From: Parapristionchus giblindavisi
Taxonomy: Eukaryota > Nematoda > Chromadorea > Rhabditida > Diplogasteridae
Length of the DNA: 64,000 nucleotides
Direction of reading: 5' to 3'
Assembly: GCA_943737045.1 (NCBI GenBank)
Contig: CALSFV010000203.1
Location: 81,001 to 145,000 of the forward strand
Part shown: positions 51,411 through 62,690 of the stretch, piece by piece
Numbering within the stretch: position 1 is the stretch's first letter
Layout: each line of letters starts with the position of its first letter
Notes under the pieces: generated by a model
Told to the model about the DNA's origin: nothing
Databases searched by the model: none
What the model saw: only the letters and a program-made list of their open reading frames with translations
Program-made: the position numbers and the translations under genes

Positions 51411-53384
51411 TCAATGCATCACTTCACCAGCCTGAAACACTTTTTCATTGTGGAAGAGAAGGACGCATCATGAAATGAAGTGGAATGAAGTGAATCTACC
51501 TTGGAAGATGAAGAGGATGAATAGATGGATAGAGATAGACTAGGAGGAGGTGGATAGAGGGGAGGAGGGTGAGAGGGAGGTGGCACGGGGAGAGCGAGGG
51601 AAGTAGGTGAATGCAAAATAGGAAAATCGCCCGACATGAACAACAGTTGTCTTCGTCTATATAAAGATATGGATGTATAGTAAGTCCTTCAGAAGGAGAG
51701 TCTCAAACTAAATTGAAGGACCTTACATCGGAGAAGGAGGCTAATTTGATAGATGAGACGAATAAGGAAAGGCAAAGGAAGATGAAGCATGCTCCATGTT
51801 CTCCCCTCTGTGTTCAAGGATATGTACTCAAGAAGATGAGGAGATGGCTTACTCAGTTGAGAATGAGAGGACTATGATAGATGTGAACACAAGCGTGTGA
51901 CAAGATGAGGAAGAGATGAGTAAAGGTGAGAATGGGACAAAAGTAGAAAGACAAACGGTAGTTCACCCCCGCCCCTTGAGGTGCCAATAGGCGTTGAGTA
52001 GATAGAAAGAAGACAAAGGAATGGGGGAGTACAGGCACGAAAAGAAGAAAAGGGGTGAGGGTGAATGAATGAAGGATAAAGGATACGTGGTAAGAGACAT
52101 CAAAGAGTGTGAAGAATGGTCTATTCATCGGTATTTATCTTCCAAGAGTACAGTATCTGCGAAATACCCAAGTTTTTTTGCGAAATTAACGCTGTGATCG
52201 AAATTTGAAAATACCTTTTTTCGCACGGCGCTTTTATCGATATAGCTAAATAAGCGAACAGTCTAATGGTTGAACCACTAAATAAGGTCGTTGCTCTCTT
52301 ACAAGAGATCTACTCTCTCTCCCTCGCTTATTCTCTTTAGGGACGATTAAGCGATGAAGGTAAAATAAGCGGAGAAATATGCTGAGACAGAAAGAAAAGA
52401 CAATTGTCTCTACATGGAATATGAGCATGAAGATATGAACGAGAGAATGGAGAGGGGGGGAAGAGATGAAAGAGTCGACTATTCGGTCTTTGTACACACA
52501 CAATTACCGTTCCATCGTCAGGCACAGAGACGGGTTTACACGGACCTTTCTTCTTCTTCTTCTTTCACTATCTTTCTATATGCAATATAGGCACCATAAG
52601 TGCCACCTTTCGCCGATTGTGAGAATATAGGATATATCTAAGAAGGAAATAATAATATGTGAAAAGACGATCGATGACTATGAGTGGTTATGAATATTAT
52701 CACAGAGAATACGTTCATTTGATGAAATAAGCCCTATCGATCGAAGCTTATGCACTGATAAACTGTTCATGACGGTAGAAGATTGTCAAGGTAGGGATCA
52801 ATTTGATCAGTTGACCAGCGAATCGCCTTCTCTTTCTTCGCAAGATAAGAGGCAAATGCACCCGTTTAGTCAATAGAAAGTGAACGTTTTAATCGCGATG
52901 ATGAAGACAATTTTTCCGGACACTGTCCAATACCGACTCTGTTTGCACTGAGAGTCAAGCAGGAAGGGAGAGTGTTGGGTACGTAGATGGAGAGGGGAGA
53001 GGGAGAGGGAGAGAGGTAGGGAGAGGGAGGGAGGTAGGAAGAGGGAGAGAGGGAGGTAGAGGGAGAGAGAGAGAAATGGAGATGGGAATATTATCTTACC
53101 GCGAATGCTGGAATCAGAGGAAATGGTTGAATTGGGACTCGTAGAGGCATGACGTAGAATGTGTTCATACGCTTGCGTATAAGAAGAAGAGAAGAACAAG
53201 AATACGAATGGAGAAATGGTTTGACTGAGATTGTATGAGATAGAACTGAATGAAGAAAAGAAGAGGTTCATTGATTAGATAAGAAGGACTGATAAGAGAT
53301 CTGGAGAAGAGGAATAAGCAGCACGTAATTGAGTGTATTACTGAGAATGATCGAGAATATGTTTACAGTCCTTGATTCAACCAT
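51411..53384 (-). CDS. tentative small four-exon gene
   Basis: Four blocks join in phase: 53342-53384, 53100-53171, 52508-52545 and 51411-51431. Together they encode about 57 aa beginning MVESRTVNIFSIIL, with a Ser-rich middle (HASTSPNSTISSDSSIRG) and the end PCKPVSVPDDGT plus AGEVMH. The two middle blocks look most like genuine exons. The first and last rest only on splice consensus, and the blocks could instead be 3' exons of a longer gene starting upstream. No family is recognised. Confidence 0.3.
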
Positions 53385-56300
53385 GATAGAAGGAGTAAAG
53401 AAGGAATGAGAGAAATAACCAGTCCACGACTGATGATACCTCTTTCTCTCTCTCTATACCTTCTACGATTTCTCTCTCTGGACACTCTCATCACTCCGTT
53501 GGACCTATCTCTCTCTCCTCCCTCTCTGTCTCATCCCTCCTTCTCTCTCTTCTCTCTCTGAATAGGTCCCATGTACAGGTCACACCTATGGTCTCATCTA
53601 TCGGCAGAATGAGCAACAATAAAAGCGATCACGGTCTCGCTCTAATTCATTGGCCGATCAATGGGTGATAGGCGACGAAAGGAAGAATAATCGTGCTTGA
53701 GAATTGTTAAAGGTAATCGGTAATGTTAGTCATTTTGCTAATTAAGTTAAGAACTGATAGTCATTGTAACATAATTAGATGATCAATAAAGAGAAGATGG
53801 TTAGCGCCGAAAGCGTCGTAGTTCTAGCAGACGAATAAGCAATTAAGGACGTGCAAATAGAAGAAAGACGAAGAAAACGATCAGAATCTAAAGATTATCC
53901 TACAGTCATTCCTCGCATTAGAGAATAAGAAGGAGCAGAAGCAGAAGGACTATGCTGAATAGACAAAGAAAGTGAATGGAAATGACCAAAGAAGTGAAGA
54001 AAAAACAATGAAAGTTGTGAATGATTGATGATGAGAAAGAGAAATCGTCGTGATTGAACAAAAGGAAGAAGAAGAAGACACACGCATAGTGAAACTCTTG
54101 AGATTGAAAGACGAGAGAGGACGTGGTAATGAATACCGTGTAAGAGAAGAAGAAGAAGAAGAAGATAGGGAAAGGGCGAAAAAAAGGAGGGAAAACGCCT
54201 GGGACCATCCAAACTATCTGTGATTCACGCATAAGAGAAGAAGAAAACAAGGAAAGTATACATAGTGATTAACCAAGGATGACTAGTGAGAGAATCACTC
54301 TATACCCTAGGCAAGCCCTTTTCTGAGTTAGAACCAATTAATATTCACTGTCGCAGTCATACGATTGCGTTGACAATTGTTGATGCAGACAGTTGTGTAC
54401 TAATAACAGAAAAGATCGACAATGAAGATAAGCTATCAAGGAGATTAATCTGTAGAAGAAGAATAGTGCGAGTAATTGAGTGAAGAGAGAGGTACTAATA
54501 GAAATAAAGGGAGGGGCGAGAGAAAGAGGCAGGGAGAGCGAGAGGGATAGGGGGGTTGAGTAGAGGGAGAGAGAATTGGAGATGAGGATACAAGAGGTCC
54601 TGAAAACTGATTGATGGCGACGGAGGATACGCAAAACGAATTAGATACTTTGAATGCGGGGAAAGAATGTGATGAGAATTGAAGAATGTCCACTACAGAG
54701 ACCATAAGTGGACAATGGAAGAAGATTATAGGAGAAGAAGAAGGAGTGATAAATCATTACTGAGGAAGACTAACTAGAGGTTTGTTGTTGTGGTGTCCAG
54801 CACCGTAATCTCTGGGTATACTGAATTAGCCTAGAGGAGGAGTGGGAGGAATAGTAAGCACTCCTTTGTTGTTGAAAGTGATTGGGCAAGGAAGTGTATA
54901 AGGAATCGGGTCTAGAAGTGGATGAAGAGGGAGGAGGGGCGGGAGTGAGAAGAAGTAGCAGAGGGAAAGGAGGAATAGGAGGATTAGTAGAAGGCAACGA
55001 AGTTGAAGGAATATAAGGATTAATGAGGCAAGAGTACAACAACTTGAAGAACTGAATGAAGATGAAGAAGAAGAGGAGTTATTCCGATGAAGTTGAATAC
55101 ATTATGAATAGAGAGTAGGGGCATATATTATTACGAAGACTCTCTCCCGACTTTAGTCTTCCTTCTTATTTGAGTGTGAAGGAAAAAAACTAATTTTTTT
55201 CTTAAAAAAAAGGTAAATTGGATAAAATGAAGTTAGTAAAGTCACTCAAGAGATTATCTCCATGCCTGCACAACTTGCAACTATCAATAATTTATTCATC
55301 GAGTATTGCTAGGTAATTAAGGAAGAGTGGACAATTACTGAATGGAAAATGGAAGGAATCTTTCCGTGTCAGGTATACGAAGAGAAACTAATTGTAAGAA
55401 AAATTACAAAATGTTTAAGGTACAAAAAGAAGAACTACAGAATTTTTCAAAAGAGTGATGAAAAGATCGTTTAGTTCTCATTCATAAATGGTTTTCACAT
55501 GACTTCTGTGGAGACATGAAATAAAGTGATAAGAGAATAGAATTTTGATTAAATAATATACGTGATCATTGCAGTCGAGAAAGTTTTATTAGTAATATTT
55601 CATCTAACAATATGCAAATATCTTTTTATTATAATCTATCAATCAAATGGAAATTCGTAAAAAGACAATTTCAACGCCGATCTTGATATCAATAATATGC
55701 AACACCATGCCAAATAAACGTATGAAGCAACTTTTTCCTGCACAAGAATAATAAATCTCTGGTTAAGGAAAAGGTCGAATGATGAAAGGGCAATTTCACG
55801 CCGTGACCTCGGTTCAAGAATGAAACATAAGAAAATGCGGGCAAAACACCAGTGTTAAAATAGAAGGGAATAAATGAGAGATTTTTTGTGAATGAAGAAG
55901 AGAATCTTAGAAAAAACAATCCAAAAATAATGGTCAAAATTTACACAACAAGAAACACAAATCAGAAAATCGCATAGAAATTGGACGTAATATGGATAGT
56001 ATGTTGATATTCTATTCTCTACTTTTGGTTATGGTATTCTGTTCGAAGAGTGAATATTACCTAACTTCCAACTATAGTAGTACTGTTTTATGTGTCTGTG
56101 CCAAATGTATTATTGTCATCATCGGAATTTATTACAGTTGCAGAAAAACTGTAGAAATGATACTGAATAAATTATAAGAAGCGAAGATCAATGCATTCAA
56201 ATATATAGCTTGATGGCAACAATAAAATGAGACTAATAACTAATCATAATAAGACCGCTACTATAGTAATTATATTTCATAAAAAAAGCAATATAAAGCT

Positions 56301-56539
56301 TTAAGAGAATTTATTATTCGGCGAAAAGAAATCCACGATGGACTTCAGAAATTAAATTAGCTATAACCGATAGATATTTCAATTGAACGGAAGTTAATTC
56401 TGTGTCTTTCATCGTTTCATTCGCTTCTTTATCTTCGTAGTCTTCTTTCTCTGTGTCTCCACGCCAAACCGTTTCTTTCACTTGTCTCTCACACGTCTCA
56501 CAAAGAAAACGACAGTGTTTGGCAACATTTTACGGGGGG
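53385..56539. other. intergenic, purine-rich then AT-rich
   Basis: 53.4-55.1 kb continues the GA-rich plus-strand composition, with low-complexity minus-strand frames including a Pro/Ser-rich one at 54770-55042. 55.1-56.5 kb is AT-rich and holds a 61-codon hydrophobic plus-strand frame (55992-56177) without support. No confident exon. Confidence 0.45.
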
Positions 56540-56553
56540 ATATCATATATAAA
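56540..56553 (+). promoter_or_regulatory. TATA box of the Cys-rich gene
   Basis: ATCATATATAAAG lies about 60 bp before the ATG at 56606, a compact promoter like those of highly expressed secreted products. Confidence 0.55.
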
Positions 56554-56605
56554 GTGACTGATTTTGAGATATTCCATCATCCATCACATTCTCTTCCTCT
56601 CTATT

Positions 56606-57525
56606 ATGAAGTCAGTCTCCATTCTTATCGTGATCGTTGCTGTAGTCTACTCTCAATCTACTACTGAACCAGAGACAAAGACGAAGAAGACCGTTGATTC
56701 CTCCCACAATCCGTCTACAGTCCTCACTCGATTCAAGGCTTACTCTCGTGCACAGAGACAGACTCTCAATGTGACTGAGACAACGAAGAAGAGTGGATCA
56801 GTGGAGAAGAGAGATAAGAGATGTTGTTGTGGATGCTGCAATAATTGTTGCAATAATTGTTGTAATAACAGAAACTGCTGCTGCAACAATGTTAGTTTGT
56901 TTACCGGTTATAAATCCCTAAAAACATATTATATTATAGTGCTGTAACAACTGCTGCTGCAAGAAATGCTGTTGCTGTTACTACAAGAAGTGCTGCTGTT
57001 GCAATAAGAAATGCTGTGGAAACAGGTACGACTCCGATTTTCCATCAATTTCCACGTATATGATAAAACCATAGGGTGCATTATTAGCTGACTTATTCAA
57101 AAAAAACATTTAAAGTACATGCTTACTTATTCTTGTACCTCTATTAATAATATTAATTTAAATGATGACTTTCACAGATGTTGCAATAACTGCTGCAACA
57201 ACCGTTGCTGCAATAACTGCTGTTGCTGTCCTTGCTGCTGCGGGTTAGTTCTTTTAGTTTCTTTATAATGCTTAGTGACTCCTAACAACTCTACAGCACA
57301 ACCCTTAAATCGTGTTTTTCTATATCATTATTCGTTTTATAACGGAAACGATTCAGATGTGGTTGTGGATGCGGATGCGGTTGCGGTTGCTGCAAGAGAA
57401 AGCGTCGTGATGTCAAGAAGGTCGTCTCGGCTGACGAGAAATGTGAAGGAAACAAGAAGATTACCAACCCTTTTGTCATTCCTCCAGCAACCAAAGCAAG
57501 CCGTAACGTTCATGCCAAGAACTGA
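56606..57525 (+). CDS. secreted extremely Cys-rich protein with CCNN repeats
   Basis: Four in-phase exons: 56606-56890, 56940-57025, 57178-57243, 57357-57525; 201 aa. A signal peptide (MKSVSILIVIVAVVYS) and a Thr/Lys-rich propeptide-like segment end at a dibasic run (EKRDKR). The core (about residues 72-160) then consists of CC, CCC or CCCC blocks separated by NN, KK, YYKK or R, and ends in alternating GC. About 48 of 201 residues are Cys. A second basic run (KRKRRD) precedes a Cys-poor tail with a single Cys. Cleavage at both basic sites by a furin-like enzyme would release the Cys core. Plausible roles are metal binding, a heavily cross-linked structural or egg/cuticle matrix component, or a defence peptide; none can be chosen from sequence. 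AATAAA lies at about 57587. Confidence 0.88.
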
Positions 57526-57584
57526 ATATTGTTAAACAGCCGTCATATGTATTTCTATAAGTATTGACCGTATTTATTGCCCAT

Positions 57585-57592
57585 CAATAAAG
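57585..57592 (+). terminator. poly(A) signal of the Cys-rich gene
   Basis: TCAATAAAGC lies about 60 bp after the stop codon in a T-rich context. Confidence 0.6.
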
Positions 57593-58364
57593 CATTCAAC
57601 TTTAATCTCATCGTATACTGCATAGTCAATGAGATCGGAAGAGGGGTGAGATAGATATAATGATAGAGTCATTCATTCATACCATTTCCACTCTTGAATT
57701 CAGTCCGATTAGTGCTCGAGAAGGGATGGATATAGAACGAGAGAGCGAGAGAGGAAGGGATGGAGAGAGAGTAGCTACACTTGATCCGGTTCTCACCCTT
57801 TCAACTACTCTCTGCTCCCAAGTCTCTTCTGTAGTTGTGCCTCTCTTCCCAATTTTGTTCCAATATTACTCTGACATAACGAATGGCATATTCGACCCGC
57901 CTCTCACTTTGCTCTCGATTCTGATGCGAGTAAAGCAGAGGTTATTGAGTTCTCCGCTACTGAAGAAGAAAGTCGCAGCCCTCCATTTCACATCAACCCA
58001 TACGCTTCATTTCATCTATCCAGCAAACAATTGTAAGTGTGTCTGTATCTTCTCTCCCCATTTGGTATCTGTGATGATCTCTGATTATGAAATGGTGACA
58101 ACATACACTCACAGGGGGATATTGAAGGGATCAACCAACGACCTCATCATCACCATAAAAGAGAAGAAAGTCTCGTCTGTATTTTCTTTCCGGTAATGAT
58201 GATGTCCCGCGCCACCGTTCCCTTCTCTGTCTCTCTATCATAGTCCAATCCCTCATATTTTCTATCATAAACACCCGATCAAACACTCCATCTCTTGTAC
58301 AGTCCCCCATCATCATTCTTCCTCTTCAGTTGGTCGTCCCCGTGTACCCGTTGCATGCTATCTC
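57593..58364. other. spacer before the phosphate transporter
   Basis: Contains an unbroken 178-codon plus-strand frame (57660-58196) with no recognisable domain, signal peptide or splice sites. It is noted as a possible chance ORF. The transporter's likely trans-splice acceptor (CCTCTTCAG) ends at 58329. Confidence 0.4.
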
Positions 58365-61300
58365 ATGAAGGTTGCTGACAGCACAGCGAATGTCATCGGA
58401 GAATCGTATGATCTTGAGAGACCAGCCCCGGTGAAGACGAACAATGTTCAAGAGAAGGATTGGTCCAGTAAGTTTACATTCCTTACTTTCACTTATTTAA
58501 ACATGTTCATGCTCGATTTAGGTTATACTCTGCATTAATCGACCATAATAAATATTGATTCAGATCTCTCAAAGCAAGACAAAGCCATCTTCATATCATG
58601 TCTCGTGTCGAAGTTGTTAGCAGTTCTTTTAGTCATATTTATCTATATCTGTACACTAAGTACTCTAGCTACTGCCTTCACTCTCCTTAGTAGTAGAGGA
58701 TTGGGTTAGAAAGACAATTCTTTTACGAATTACAGTCAATTCGTTAAAGGCAAATATATTCGGGATAGTTCCATAATACGGGATCCAGCGTCTGCTTTAA
58801 TTGTCGGAATGCTCATAACTGTTGTTCTTCAAAGCTCAACTACTTTCATCAATGTTCTAGTCTCAATGGTCGCTGCCAATAGTGAGTTCAACATATGGAT
58901 TTCAATTCAATTTAGTCGACCCATTTGACCCAATTTACAGTGATTACGGTGCACATGGCCATCCCCATGATGATAGGATCTGAATTGGGAACTTCTTTCG
59001 TTAATGGAATCATATCATTGACCTATGCTGGCGATCGGTAACCTTTTAGTGTACTGTCGCTTTGTCTAGACAGATGATTTCCTTATGTGAGTCATCGATA
59101 GCGAATATTCAGGGAATCATTCAAACGTGCCTTCTCTGCTGCAATCCTCGGGGATGTCTTCAATGTGTGCTGCATTCTCATCGTTCTGCCACTGGAGCTT
59201 ATCACAGGCATTTCTAACGACTAGATAATATAGTTTTAATCGATTGGATTAAGGGTTCATAGAGCACATCAGTTGGTGGGTGGTCGATCCGTTGATAGGA
59301 GAACAAGGAATGCAATTCAAGACTTTAGAGCATCTCACCGATCCAGTCAATCGATTCATTCTTGAGGTATTTCAGAATATTAATTTTGTCCAGCTATTAA
59401 CTATGCCAATTAAGGTTGACGAACCCGGTCTGAGAAACGCCACAATCTCTGATAATCTATTTCCGCCCGACCATTCGTTCATCATGAAGTGTTCGTTTCC
59501 AAATGGAACGCGTATCTACAATTGTAAGGATCTTTCATCTATCTCAATCTTTGATCTTTGATCTCTCAGGTCCATATGTTCATCCATTCGTCAATACGAC
59601 CATGTCCGATGATGCGGTAGCCAAGATCGTAATTGTATTCGCCATCGCTGTGCTTATCGCTTGTCTCTTCTTCATTGTCGTCTTGATCAATGTAAGTTCT
59701 CATAGTTACCACAGCTTGCCTTATTCAAGTATAATAATATACAAATTCAGTCAATCATGAAAGGCCGAGTGAAAGACAGTGTGCAGAGATTGATAGCAAG
59801 AGATTGCCCAGGAAGATGGAAACCATGTACTGGATACACTATAATGGCAGTTGGATTGGGGCTGACTCTATTGGTAACGTTCCCGGTGTCTTATATTAAC
59901 TGATCATGCCATCATTTAGCTTCAATCAAACAGTGTCTTTTCTTCATCATTGACTCCATTGGCGGGAGCTGGAGTGATATCACTAAAGAAATTGTATGCC
60001 TTGACTCTTGGATCGAACATGGGAACGACGTTCAGTGGAGTTCTGGCTGCTATGGCAGCAGATCCAACTAGATTTGAGAAGTGAGTCATTGGTCTTCTAT
60101 TGTACACTACTGACTCAATAAATATCCAAATTCTCCTAGCGGAATATCTCTAGATGATCGTTTGGTTTCTAGATGAGCCCTGCTCTTCACACCAAGTAGT
60201 AATCTCCAAACTACTCTAATACCATATAAAACACTAACACACTGTGTCACTTTGCAAAGATCAAAGCTGTCAAAAAAATCTGTGAGCGAAAGAATGTTGC
60301 TAGTGAAAGAGATCATAGTCGAAAGATTGATCCAGAATTGTTGTATGCGTTGCACCGCGACCAGAAACATTGCACATTATTTGCATATGGGTGCTATGAC
60401 ACAGATATGAACGAAATAGTAGCCCTTGTTATGGTAGTATGTTCGCCTGCATAGAAGGAAATCTGTCACTGTTTACCCTATATGTTATGAGAACTATGAT
60501 CTCGATTATGACCATATAATAATGTGTGATCCCTGTTCACTCAAACTAGGTAATTTTATATGATCCAAATTAGGTCGTTATCATCAATAATTCACACATA
60601 ATCCATCATATGCGAAAGTACCCACTTTCCGCCCAATTCAGTACATTCCAGTACAAATCTACCGCACAAACAATATTGTGGCCCTTTTCTCGATCATATT
60701 ATTCTAGAGATGGATGGTAGAGTGGAAGAGAAACAATTATATAAAAGAGAAATATCCACCCGTACTCTATCTTCCGATATCTGCACTCTCCTATGTTTAT
60801 ACTATCTATCATGTACTCTTTAAAAAGCGTTACAATGAGAGTAGTGAAACAGTTGATTGAATAGGCATTTAGTGAGGGAACGAGTAGAGGAAGAAAAAGT
60901 GAGATTTCATGGGTATTAAATCATGATAATCGCTGATGTGCTTATAGGGCTCTCCATATGGCTACGTGTCAGGTATTCTACAATATAGTGGGAACACTTC
61001 TCTTCTATCCAATCCGATCAATGAGAATAATTCCTTTGAGAGCAGCAGAAAAGATTGGTGAAACCACTGCTAAGGTGAGCGATGAAGAGCATGAACGAAA
61101 GGGGACAGAACTCAGCTGGTCGAGGTCCCTGCACAGTGATATGTTAGGGTTACTGATACTGATCACAATGATACACATATCACGGTGCTGGGACTCCGAC
61201 CAGCTGAGTTCACCATCCCCCCAACGTCGGTTGCCTAACTGACACCCCAACTTCCGAAAGGAACATGCAAGAAAGGAGCATATTCTGAAACAAATAATAA

Positions 61301-62180
61301 ATACACGAGAGGATGAGCTAAGATCAAGTTGGAAAATGAGCATTGTAAATATACATTCATTTGAGACTGATGCCAGAAATGAGTAGCATCTGCGATATGA
61401 ATAAAAGTGACTTTTTCTATAACATTACAGTACCGTTGGTTCGTTCTTCTCTATCTCACAATTCTCTTCATAATCATCCCTGTTGTTGTTATTTCCTTAT
61501 CTCTTCTTCCACCAGCAATCACTATTCTCTCCTTTGTCCTTATGTATGTATTCATCGGATCCATCATCGTTCTCAATATCCTACAGGTTTGCATTCAATT
61601 AACGAAAAAATCTATCCATTGCAATATTAAAAAACACTGCTAGAATGAAATTTCTCTGAAAATTTTTAAAAATTATCGAAAAATTAACATAAAGATCTCT
61701 TAATCGTTGATTTGATTATTAAATCTGATTATGAAATTCTTTTCGACTCAATTTAATTTATTTTCCACAAATGATGTTTAGAAATGATCGTTGATGCTTC
61801 GTTTTTTTAAAGCAAATATTCTAATCGTATCAATCATAATTGCTTAGAGTATTTACTATTTTAATTGTATATAATTTCTATTTATCGTATGATATTAGAG
61901 CACAAGGCCGGATGTGCTACCGTTGAAGCTGCAAAACTGGGAGTTCCTTCCAGTTTGGATGTATACTCTTGAACCTTATGATAAGGTACATAAGTCCTTT
62001 CGTTGATGAATCTTCATCATCTTCATATTACAGATAATCACTAAATATCTCGCAAAAGTGCCGTATCTGGGCAAGTTCTTCTTGCACCATCAAACCAAAC
62101 CAGAAGGAGCTACTGTAACTGACGCTTCACGCAAAGATGTCAATTTATTCGTTCGATTGTCTAGTCAGACTCAAGTTTAG
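58365..62180 (+). CDS. SLC34-type (type II) Na+/phosphate cotransporter
   Basis: Plasma-membrane carrier coupling inward phosphate transport to sodium. Fourteen in-phase exons: 58365-58467, 58564-58704, 58750-58881, 58941-59037, 59113-59207, 59254-59366, 59415-59523, 59570-59691, 59751-59873, 59920-60080, 60948-61074, 61431-61586, 61899-61985, 62034-62180; 570 aa. The inverted-repeat transport motifs are recognisable: [17 protein letters not shown], then [20 protein letters not shown], and in the second half [18 protein letters not shown] with [19 protein letters not shown]. The second QSSS is QSNS here. A Cys-containing extracellular loop and [15 protein letters not shown] match the family. 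The C-terminal tail is soluble. The first coding exon might continue upstream, because the frame is open back to the acceptor. The intron at 59208-59253 uses a GC donor. Confidence 0.92.
60081..60947. other. large intron of the phosphate transporter
   Basis: 0.87 kb without coding potential; an AATTAGGTCG-type AT-rich sequence. No clear repeat or RNA gene was seen. Confidence 0.6.
61108..61211. mobile_element. short hairpin element in phosphate-transporter intron
   Basis: GAACTCAGCTGGTCG and CGACCAGCTGAGTTC are perfect inverted ends. Internal segments (GATATG and CATATC, GGTCCC and GGGACTCC) also pair. About 104 bp, non-coding, resembling the other intronic hairpins in the window. Confidence 0.6.
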
Positions 62181-62690
62181 CTCCTTTTAATCACTCTTAT
62201 CTCCGATTGTATCTCATGTATGGCATTTTACTAGTCATCTTCTTGTTTTATTTGTGGTTAGTTTCTTCACTTATAGTGAATGACAATTTTTGTATAGTTT
62301 CGTTCGTCTCAATGGACATCGTTCCGGGTTGAACCCATTCAACTATTCATTCTCTTTATTTGTTTCCCTTGAGCATATTGAATTCCGTCGCAAACGAGGT
62401 AAAACTCACGGAAGACCATTAATTATAGCACATCATTTATTCGATAAATAGTTTTATTTTAATTCGTTGGATTGACTATTTTGACACATGAAATGAATTG
62501 AATCACAGAGATCAGAAGTACTCGAAGTATAAGAGAACCAATACACGATAAGTTAATACATTTAATCGAGAAATAATCGTATGAAAGACTAAAACAATTT
62601 TACTAATATGAATTTATTCTATACCTAATTCTAATTTCCAGAGTAAAATGATAAATATCTAACCTATTCATATTTCTTTCTCTTCTCTTA
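62181..62690. other. short convergent spacer
   Basis: About 0.5 kb of AT-rich sequence between the stop codons of the transporter (+) and the SORF-1 homologue (-). Neither strand shows WD40 coding sequence. Confidence 0.6.

Noticed and set aside
54770..55042. Pro/Ser-rich 90-codon minus-strand frame
   Set aside because: Low-complexity composition and no consistent splice chain; it could not be linked to the tentative gene at 51-53 kb.
55992..56177. 61-codon hydrophobic plus-strand frame
   Set aside because: AT-rich, no supporting signals, and no recognisable family.
57660..58196. 178-codon plus-strand open frame as a gene
   Set aside because: No signal, domain, splice sites or codon bias; it begins in purine-rich low-complexity sequence. 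It is long enough to revisit with expression data.
58700..58752. Apparent in-frame TAG and frameshift in the phosphate transporter, suggesting a pseudogene
   Set aside because: A 45-bp intron from G|GTTAGA to TTAAAG|GC removes the stop and restores phase and family alignment (RGLGKYIRD).
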